Of a stretch of 64,000 nucleotides of DNA, positions 58,903 through 64,000 are shown one piece after another. This DNA is from JALYRV01 sp040902895 (GTDB lineage Bacteria; Acidobacteriota; Vicinamibacteria; Vicinamibacterales; SCN-69-37). Below the pieces are notes generated by a model, which was given only the letters and a program-made list of their open reading frames with translations, was not told the DNA's origin and did no database searches. The stretch spans positions 53,823 through 117,822 of the forward strand of contig JBBDWL010000084.1 in NCBI GenBank assembly GCA_040902895.1, in the 5' to 3' direction. How positions within the stretch are numbered: position 1 is the first letter of the stretch; the number at the start of each line of letters is the position of its first letter. Made by a program: the position numbers and the translations under genes.

Positions 58903-59442
58903 TTATGGACGCCGCCCAAACGTCAGGGCCGCCAGACCGGGCCACCATGCGATGAGCCACGCGACGAAGTGCCAGCCGTAGTTCGGATGCTCGCCGCGCG
59001 ACGTCCACACGCCTGACACCGCATAGAACGCGATGCCACCGGCAATCGCGGCAATCAGGCCGCGCACGACCCACGAGCTGCGCGCGCTCGCCATGCTCGC
59101 GCGCAGATTCAGCACGCCGGGGCGCCGCAGCACGAGGCCGTCGAACGCCGCGAGCAGGAGCCACAGCAGCGACCACGACGCGAACATCGCGCCCCACCCG
59201 AGCACGCGCCAGAGCGCATAGAACGTGAGCGCGCCGATCACGCCGGCCGCCACGCCGCCGATCGCGCCAAGCGCGATCCGCCGCGACAGGCTGCCAAGAA
59301 ACGCGCCCAGCACTCCCATGAGGACGATGCCGTGGAGGATGCCGGCGAGGGGGGTGTGACGGACGCCGAACTCGAACCACACATAGTCGCCCGCGGTGGT
59401 CACGAGGGCCATCAGGACGGCGCCGATCAGGGAAGGATGCAC
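58903..59442 (-). CDS. Small polytopic membrane protein, unknown family
   Basis: The GTG at 59442 is used because it directly precedes the first hydrophobic helix and lies 7 nt after a TACATT box; a longer frame to 59568 would cross the divergent MFS start. The 179-residue product has five to six hydrophobic helices, with several Gly-rich small-residue stretches (IALGAIGGVAAGVIGALTF). I recognise no named family. It is divergent from the MFS gene, with 46 bp between start codons, so the two share a promoter region. Confidence 0.72.
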   Translation of the reverse strand: MHPSLIGAVLMALVTTAGDYVWFEFGVRHTPLAGILHGIVLMGVLGAFLGSLSRRIALGAIGGVAAGVIGALTFYALWRVLGWGAMFASWSLLWLLLAAFDGLVLRRPGVLNLRASMASARSSWVVRGLIAAIAGGIAFYAVSGVWTSRGEHPNYGWHFVAWLIAWWPGLAALTFGRRP

Positions 59443-59449
59443 GGGGGCT

Positions 59450-59455
59450 AATGTA
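59450..59455 (-). promoter_or_regulatory. Putative -10 box (TACATT), leaderless spacing
   Basis: On the minus strand TACATT is followed by 7 nt and the GTG at 59442. No Shine-Dalgarno is present. Confidence 0.4.
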
Positions 59456-59476
59456 ACAGCCTGCGGCCTGATGCCG

Positions 59477-59482
59477 TAAACT
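59477..59482 (+). promoter_or_regulatory. Putative -10 box (TAAACT), leaderless spacing
   Basis: TAAACT is followed by 6 nt (CCCTCC) and the GTG at 59489. It is divergent from the TACATT box at 59450-59455. Confidence 0.45.
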
Positions 59483-59488
59483 CCCTCC

Positions 59489-60871
59489 GTGCCGCCAACA
59501 AAACCAGGGCTGACGACCACCGAGTGGCTGATTTGCGTCATCGCGTCCATCGGCTTCGCGTTCGACATTTACGAGATCCTCGTGCTGCCGCTCATCGCGC
59601 GGCCGGCGATCCTCGAGCTCACCGGCGCCGTCCAGGGATCACCCGAGTACCAGATGTGGGTCGGACGGCTGTTCTACATTCCGGCGTTCGCGGGCGGGGT
59701 GTTCGGCCTGCTCGGCGGATACCTGACAGACCTGTTCGGCCGCCGGCGCGTGCTGACCTACAGCATTCTGCTCTACGCGTTCGGCGCGTTCTTTTCCGGT
59801 TTCGTCACGTCGATCCAATGGCTGCTGGTCTTCCGCTGCCTCGTCTTCATCGGTGTGTGCGTGGAGTTCGTCGCGGCGGTGGCCTGGCTGGCGGAGATCT
59901 TCACCGACCCGAAGCGGCGCGAGAAGGTGCTCGGGTACACGCAGGCGTTCTCGTCGGTGGGCGGCCTGCTGGTCGCCGTCGCGAACGGACTCGCCGTGAC
60001 CTACGCGGCCAGCCTTCCCGCGCTCGACACGTTCACGATTGGCGGCGGCGCGGTGGCCGACCCGCATGCGCCGTGGCGCTATACGCTGATGTCGGGCGTG
60101 CTGCCGGCTATTCCACTGATTCTCATCCGGCCGTTCCTTCCCGAATCGCCGACGTGGCAGCGCAAGCGCGCCGCCGGCACGCTCAAGCGGCCCAGCATCG
60201 CCGCGCTCTTCGCGCCGGATCTGCGCCGCACCACGCTCGTCACCACGCTGATGTTCGCGATGTCGTACGGCGCGGCGTTCGGCGCGATCCAGCAGATTCC
60301 GCAGATCGTGCCGGGCCTCGAGGAAGTTCGCGAGCAGACCGCCGGGCTCGCGCCTCCAGCCGCGCGCCGCGCCGAGCAGTCGATCTCCGCGAATGTCGTG
60401 AAGGTGCAGGAGCTCGGCGGACTCGCCGGACGCATCGCCCTCGCCATTCTCGCCATCTACATCGTCAGCCGCCGGAAACTGATTCGGGTGTTTCAGATTC
60501 CGGGATTGATCCTCATGCCGCTTGCGTTCTGGTGGGCCGCCGGCACGAACGTCGCGTGGCTGTCGACCGGCATCTTCCTGGTGGCATTCATGACCGTCGC
60601 GCAATTCAGTTTCTGGGGCAACTATCTGCCGCGCGTGTATCCGCTGCACCTGCGCGGCACCGGCGAGAGCTTTGCGGCGAATATCGGCGGTCGCATGATC
60701 GGCACGTCGTTCGCGTGGCTGACGGCATCGCTCGCGATCACCGCCGATCGCGCGAACGCGCCCGCGCGCGTGGCGCTGGTGGCCGGCGCCGTCGGTCTCA
60801 GCGTCTATATCGTCGGCTTCATCGCCTCGTTCTGGCTGCCGGAGCCCACTACGCAAGAATTGCCAGAATGA
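59489..60871 (+). CDS. MFS transporter, metabolite:H+ symporter type
   Basis: The 460-residue product has 12 hydrophobic helices. GFAFDIYEILVLPL on helix 1 and GGYLTDLFGRRRVLTYS between helices 2 and 3 match the metabolite/H+ symporter (sugar or organic-acid) group of the major facilitator superfamily. A long central loop (about 215-290) has charged residues and RPFLPESPTWQRKRAAG. It is followed after 7 bp by an iron-type alcohol dehydrogenase, probably one operon, suggesting uptake of an alcohol, sugar or organic acid that the enzyme uses. The GTG start is leaderless by spacing. Confidence 0.88.
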   Translation: MPPTKPGLTTTEWLICVIASIGFAFDIYEILVLPLIARPAILELTGAVQGSPEYQMWVGRLFYIPAFAGGVFGLLGGYLTDLFGRRRVLTYSILLYAFGAFFSGFVTSIQWLLVFRCLVFIGVCVEFVAAVAWLAEIFTDPKRREKVLGYTQAFSSVGGLLVAVANGLAVTYAASLPALDTFTIGGGAVADPHAPWRYTLMSGVLPAIPLILIRPFLPESPTWQRKRAAGTLKRPSIAALFAPDLRRTTLVTTLMFAMSYGAAFGAIQQIPQIVPGLEEVREQTAGLAPPAARRAEQSISANVVKVQELGGLAGRIALAILAIYIVSRRKLIRVFQIPGLILMPLAFWWAAGTNVAWLSTGIFLVAFMTVAQFSFWGNYLPRVYPLHLRGTGESFAANIGGRMIGTSFAWLTASLAITADRANAPARVALVAGAVGLSVYIVGFIASFWLPEPTTQELPE

Positions 60872-60878
60872 CGCGGCG

Positions 60879-61967
60879 ATGGGCACGCATGTAACGTTCG
60901 GCGCGGGTTCGCTCGAGCGCGTTGGCGACATTGCGTCGGATCTCGGCTTCCGCAACTCCCTTCTCGTCGTCGATCCCGGCCTGCATCCGACCGGCATTCC
61001 GGATCGCGTCGTCGCGCTGCTGCGGTCCGGCGGCCTGACGATGCATCTGTACGATTCGATCGGTGTCAACCCCGACTCGGATATGGTGGCGGCGGGATCC
61101 GCCTACGCGACGCCGCTTGGCGTCGATTCGATCGTCGCGCTCGGCGGCGGCAGCGCGCTCGATGTCGCGAAAGGCATCAACTTTCTGCTCAGAAACGGCG
61201 GCCGCATGCAGGACTATCGCGGCTACGGCAAGGCGCCGCGCTCGCTGCTGCCGTCGATCGGCATTCCGACGACGGCGGGAACAGGAAGCGAGGCGCAGAG
61301 CTATTGCGTGATTGCGGACGCGGCGACGCGCATGAAGATGGCGTGCGGCGCGCCGTCGGCCGCATTCCGCGCGGTGGTTCTCGATCCCGATCTCACCGCC
61401 ACGACACCGGCTGCCGTGCGCGCAGCCGCCGGCATCGATGCCGCGGCGCACGCCATCGAAACGTGGGTGACGAAACGGCGGTCGCCGGTCTCGCGGATGC
61501 TGTCGCTCGAGGCGTGGACGCTCATCAAGCGCGCGCTGCCGCGTGTGATCAGAGGCGCCGGCAATGCGCGCGACCGCGCCGACATGATGCTGGGCGCGCA
61601 TCTCGCGGGCGCGGCGATCGAAGCGTCGATGCTCGGCGCCGCGCATGCGTGCGCGAATCCGCTGACGGCGCGTTACGGCACCGTGCACGGCGTCGCGCTC
61701 GGCGTGCTGCTGCCGCATGTGATCCGCTGGAACGCCGACGTGGCGGCGAAAGACTACGAAGGCCTCGGCGGCGCGAAGCGGCTGGCGGGCTTCATCGAGA
61801 AGATCGTCGAGAACGCCGCGTTCCCTTCCACGCTGCGCGCGCTCGCAGCAAAGCGCGACGACATCCCCGAGCTCGCGGCGCTCGCAGCCACGCAGTGGAC
61901 CGGCACGTTCAATCCGAGAGAGATGGGCGAAGCGGGCGCGGCGGAGATTTACGAGCGCGCGTTTTAA
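60879..61967 (+). CDS. Iron-containing (group III) alcohol dehydrogenase
   Basis: The 362-residue NAD(P)-dependent enzyme has ALGGGSALDVAKGINF (cofactor), IPTTAGTGSEAQSYCVI, and metal ligands GIDAAAHAIETWV (Asp and His) and TVHGVALGVLLPHVIRWN (two His). The family uses Fe or Zn to interconvert alcohols and aldehydes or ketones, including lactaldehyde, glycerol and butanol types. The length is typical. It is 7 bp downstream of the MFS transporter. The stop abuts a GGGGACGGGT palindrome that also forms the end of the opposing gene. Confidence 0.92.
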   Translation: MGTHVTFGAGSLERVGDIASDLGFRNSLLVVDPGLHPTGIPDRVVALLRSGGLTMHLYDSIGVNPDSDMVAAGSAYATPLGVDSIVALGGGSALDVAKGINFLLRNGGRMQDYRGYGKAPRSLLPSIGIPTTAGTGSEAQSYCVIADAATRMKMACGAPSAAFRAVVLDPDLTATTPAAVRAAAGIDAAAHAIETWVTKRRSPVSRMLSLEAWTLIKRALPRVIRGAGNARDRADMMLGAHLAGAAIEASMLGAAHACANPLTARYGTVHGVALGVLLPHVIRWNADVAAKDYEGLGGAKRLAGFIEKIVENAAFPSTLRALAAKRDDIPELAALAATQWTGTFNPREMGEAGAAEIYERAF

Positions 61968-62029
61968 ATGGGGACGGGTGTCGTTTTTGGAGGACGGAAC
62001 GAATAATTAAGACCCGTCCCCAATTATTG
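61966..62029. repeat. Diverged GGGGACGGGT palindrome between convergent genes
   Basis: The cores TGGGGACGGGT (61969-61979) and ACCCGTCCCCA (62012-62022) are inverted copies. The outer and loop-side bases have diverged more than at 4652 or 39304. The left end overlaps the stop of the dehydrogenase gene, and the right end overlaps the last codons and stop of the symporter gene. Confidence 0.85.
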
Positions 62030-63700
62030 AAAATACCGCGCCACGGTGGCGGCACTGGTGCGTGGCGTGGCGAGCGAGACGCCCCACATGAGAAGCGATG
62101 AACCAATCGTCGCCGTCACCACCGGAAGCAAGCCGAAGATCATGGTGCCGTTCGCAACGCGCGAGAGCACATTCACGCCGCCCGCGGTAAACGCGACGAC
62201 GTCGCGGCCGGGTGGCGGCGCCGGCACCAGCGACTGAAACACCGCGACGCTCAGCACGACGAACGCCGTCCACATCGCCACCGCCAGGGCTCCCCACTTC
62301 GTGCTGCGCCTCCAGAACAACGCACCGACGAGCAGCGGCACGAGCGCCGCATAGCCGGTGAACGCGTACTGCACCGCGAGATCGAAGATGGACTGCGGCG
62401 CGCGCATCGCAATCAGATAGGCCGCGGCCGTGACAAGCACGACGAAGGCGCGTCCGGTCGCCACCTGCGCCCGCTCGCCGAACCGCTGCTTGCCTCCGTA
62501 ATACGCAAACACATCCTCCGTGAACATCGTCGACAGCGCGAGAATCTGCGAGTCGCTCGCCATCACAGCCGCCATGATGCCCGCGCCGAGCAATCCCGCC
62601 AGCCAGATCGGCGAGTAATGCTCCAGCAGCACAATCACCACATCGTCGCCCGCCGCCTGCCGGCGCAGCACTGCACGATCAGCCGGCGTCGCGCCCGGCG
62701 CTGCCATGGCCCTCCGCGCCTCTTCACTCGCACGCGAGGCGCCTGGCGCTTCGCTCTGCACCGGCGCACTCAGTGCCCTCCGCGCCTCGAGCTTCGCATC
62801 TATCGCCGGCACGTCGCGCATGCCGTTGGCGGCTACTCCAAGGAACACGCACGGCAGCCAGATGGCGAGGATGCACAACGGATACAGGATGATCGTGCGC
62901 TTGAACTCCGTCATGCGGCGCGCGGTGAGGCAGAAGATTGAAATGTGCGGGAACGTGATCGTCGAGAGCGGAATCAGCGTGTAGGCGAAGAAATACCACG
63001 GCGACACGCGCTCGCGCGTGAGCAGCCACGCGTCGGGCGAGGCCGCGATGCGCTCCATCGCGCCGGCGAATCCGCCGCTCCTCCATCCGATGAAGAGCAC
63101 CGCGGCGAGGCCGAACGACAGGAAGAGCACCGTCTGAAACGCGTTGACGAACGCGGTGCCGCGCATCCCGCCAAGAAACACGTAACTCATCACCACGAGC
63201 GCGACGATCGCGCCGCCCACCCAGTACGGAACGGCGCCGCCGGAGATTGCGGCGATCGCCGTGCCGCCGCCCATCACCCCGATGATGATGTACGGCACGA
63301 GCAGCGCGGCCTGCAGCACGAAGATGAAGGTGCCGATGTGGCCGCAGTCCCAGCGGTCGCGGAACATCTGCACGGGCGTGATGAAGCCGAACCGGCGCCC
63401 GAGCGCCCAGATGCGCGTGCCGAAGAGAAACAGGCACAGCGGAATGATGAAGGCCGACGCCGACGCCATCAGGCCGAACGTCAGGATGCCGTTGCCGAAT
63501 GCGTGACCGGCGGATCCGAGGATCGTGAACGCCGTCATGTTCGTGCCGAACAACGACAGCAGAAACACCGCGGGACCGAGCGATCGGCCGGCGACAAAGA
63601 ATTCTTCGGCATCGGGCCGCCGCGCGTACCTGCGAAATGCAAAGATGCCGATGTAGAGAACGACGGCGAGATAGGCGAAGACGATCGATGCCGCGATCAC
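62024..63700 (-). CDS. Sodium:solute symporter (SSS family)
   Basis: The 558-residue product has about 13-14 hydrophobic helices. It matches the SSS family with EEFFVAGRSLGPAVFLLSLFGTNMTAFTILG on helices 1-2, including the sodium-site region, and GAGIMAAVMASDSQILALSTMFTEDVF later. A polar loop of about 45 residues (Ala/Arg-rich, near residues 315-360) interrupts the core. It overlaps the DUF3311 gene by GTGA, the usual partner pair. Its last codons lie in the GGGGACGGGT palindrome. The solute is unknown; the nearby alcohol dehydrogenase is convergent, not in the same transcript. Confidence 0.92.
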   Translation of the reverse strand: MIAASIVFAYLAVVLYIGIFAFRRYARRPDAEEFFVAGRSLGPAVFLLSLFGTNMTAFTILGSAGHAFGNGILTFGLMASASAFIIPLCLFLFGTRIWALGRRFGFITPVQMFRDRWDCGHIGTFIFVLQAALLVPYIIIGVMGGGTAIAAISGGAVPYWVGGAIVALVVMSYVFLGGMRGTAFVNAFQTVLFLSFGLAAVLFIGWRSGGFAGAMERIAASPDAWLLTRERVSPWYFFAYTLIPLSTITFPHISIFCLTARRMTEFKRTIILYPLCILAIWLPCVFLGVAANGMRDVPAIDAKLEARRALSAPVQSEAPGASRASEEARRAMAAPGATPADRAVLRRQAAGDDVVIVLLEHYSPIWLAGLLGAGIMAAVMASDSQILALSTMFTEDVFAYYGGKQRFGERAQVATGRAFVVLVTAAAYLIAMRAPQSIFDLAVQYAFTGYAALVPLLVGALFWRRSTKWGALAVAMWTAFVVLSVAVFQSLVPAPPPGRDVVAFTAGGVNVLSRVANGTMIFGLLPVVTATIGSSLLMWGVSLATPRTSAATVARYFQ

Positions 63701-63897
63701 AGACGGTCCAGTTCAGAGGGCCACGCACACTTCACCAGCGCCCACATCAGGCCGGCGCATGCAATGCAGTAAACCGCATGATAGGCGAGGCCGATCGGCA
63801 TGAAGCCGAAGACCAGCCGCGCGTCGCGCCAGAACCAGAAGTCCTGGTGCAGCAGGTACATCAAAAGCACTGAAATGATCAGAACGGCGGCGCGCAT
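63697..63897 (-). CDS. DUF3311 small membrane protein (SSS partner)
   Basis: The 66-residue product has two hydrophobic helices: MRAAVLIISVLLMYLLH then LAYHAVYCIACAGLMWALV, with HQDFWFW between them, the DUF3311 signature. These proteins are small partners of SSS symporters and occur immediately upstream, as here (GTGA overlap). Likely an accessory subunit. Divergent from the next gene. Confidence 0.88.
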   Translation of the reverse strand: MRAAVLIISVLLMYLLHQDFWFWRDARLVFGFMPIGLAYHAVYCIACAGLMWALVKCAWPSELDRL

Positions 63898-63911
63898 GGA
63901 AGGCCGCAGTT

Positions 63912-63917
63912 TATACT
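63912..63917 (+). promoter_or_regulatory. Putative -10 box (TATACT), leaderless spacing
   Basis: TATACT is followed by 6 nt (CTCGCG) and the ATG at 63924, with no Shine-Dalgarno. Confidence 0.55.
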
Positions 63918-63923
63918 CTCGCG

Positions 63924-64000
63924 ATGCATTGGATCATGTTTGCCGTCGGCGCGGCGATGTCGTGGGGCCTGTACGGCCCGATGATGCATCAGGGCCAGGT
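63924..64000 (+). CDS. Membrane protein, N-terminal fragment (runs off the window)
   Basis: Only 25 residues are visible: MHWIMFAVGAAMSWGLYGPM and a few more. The first hydrophobic helix with SWGLYGP resembles the start of EamA/GRP-like multi-span transporters, but the evidence is too short for a family call. The start is supported by a TATACT box exactly 6 nt upstream and by divergence from DUF3311. Confidence 0.6.
   Translation, partial: MHWIMFAVGAAMSWGLYGPMMHQGQ

Noticed and set aside
59442..59568. Longer N-terminus for the membrane protein at 58903
   Set aside because: It would cross the divergent MFS start and adds no helix; the GTG at 59442 fits a -10 box.

Overview
The window is GC-rich, densely packed bacterial DNA, most consistent with a soil- or sediment-type Acidobacteriota member (Vicinamibacteria-like). 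This is inferred from gene content only: two 'VWFA-related acidobacterial domain' proteins, sulfatase-fold proteins fused to TPRs, two oversized TonB-receptor-like proteins with N-terminal carboxypeptidase-regulatory domains, several PQQ-type beta-propellers, and a Ser/Thr kinase fused to enzyme domains. There is no phage, plasmid, CRISPR or rRNA signal, so this looks like chromosome.

Layout. 1-3.3 kb: end of a class III nucleotide cyclase, an M48 protease and a cyclic-nucleotide-binding MscS-type channel. 3.3-7 kb: OmpA-type protein, a repeat-rich secreted protein, tRNA-Glu and an M23 peptidase. 7-10 kb: cupredoxin-like lipoprotein, heme A synthase, heme O synthase and DUF420 protein, a cytochrome-oxidase maturation block. 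10-11.2 kb: a diguanylate cyclase. 11.3-24.5 kb: two sulfatase/TPR proteins, two VWFA/TPR proteins, a propeller-like protein and two convergent lipoprotein/TPR genes. 24.5-33.5 kb (minus strand): two 956-residue TonB-type receptors, a beta-lactamase-fold/DUF1343 fusion resembling an AmiE-NamZ peptidoglycan-recycling pair in one chain, and two tandem CsoR-type regulators. 34.4-41.8 kb: a FadR-like TetR gene with a near-consensus FadR operator at its start, followed by a fatty-acid beta-oxidation operon (FadN-like, two alpha/beta hydrolases, thiolase, acyl-CoA dehydrogenase). 41.8-46.7 kb: DUF4160/DUF2442 pair, DUF1684 lipoprotein, two HAD enzymes, a SirB1-like protein and RmlA. 46.7-53 kb: four PQQ-like beta-propeller proteins. 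53-56.4 kb: a decayed REP-associated transposase and a kinase/SUMF1/hydrolase fusion. 56.5-64 kb: type III glutamine synthetase, membrane protein, MFS transporter, iron-type alcohol dehydrogenase, sodium:solute symporter with DUF3311 partner, and the start of another membrane gene.

The most unusual theme is repeats. At least four classes of small repeats lie between genes and inside them: (1) tandem heptamers/octamers; (2) hairpin elements of about 120-130 bp whose arms are inverted heptamers; (3) palindromes with the core GGGGACGGGT; (4) GGACAGGC/GCCGGA palindromes. Several are read in frame and form protein segments: a signal-peptide core, the basic start of a lipoprotein signal, an inter-domain linker and a thiolase surface loop. 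A second theme is start sites: at least seven genes have a TANNNT box 6-8 nt before the start codon and mostly no Shine-Dalgarno, as expected for leaderless mRNAs.
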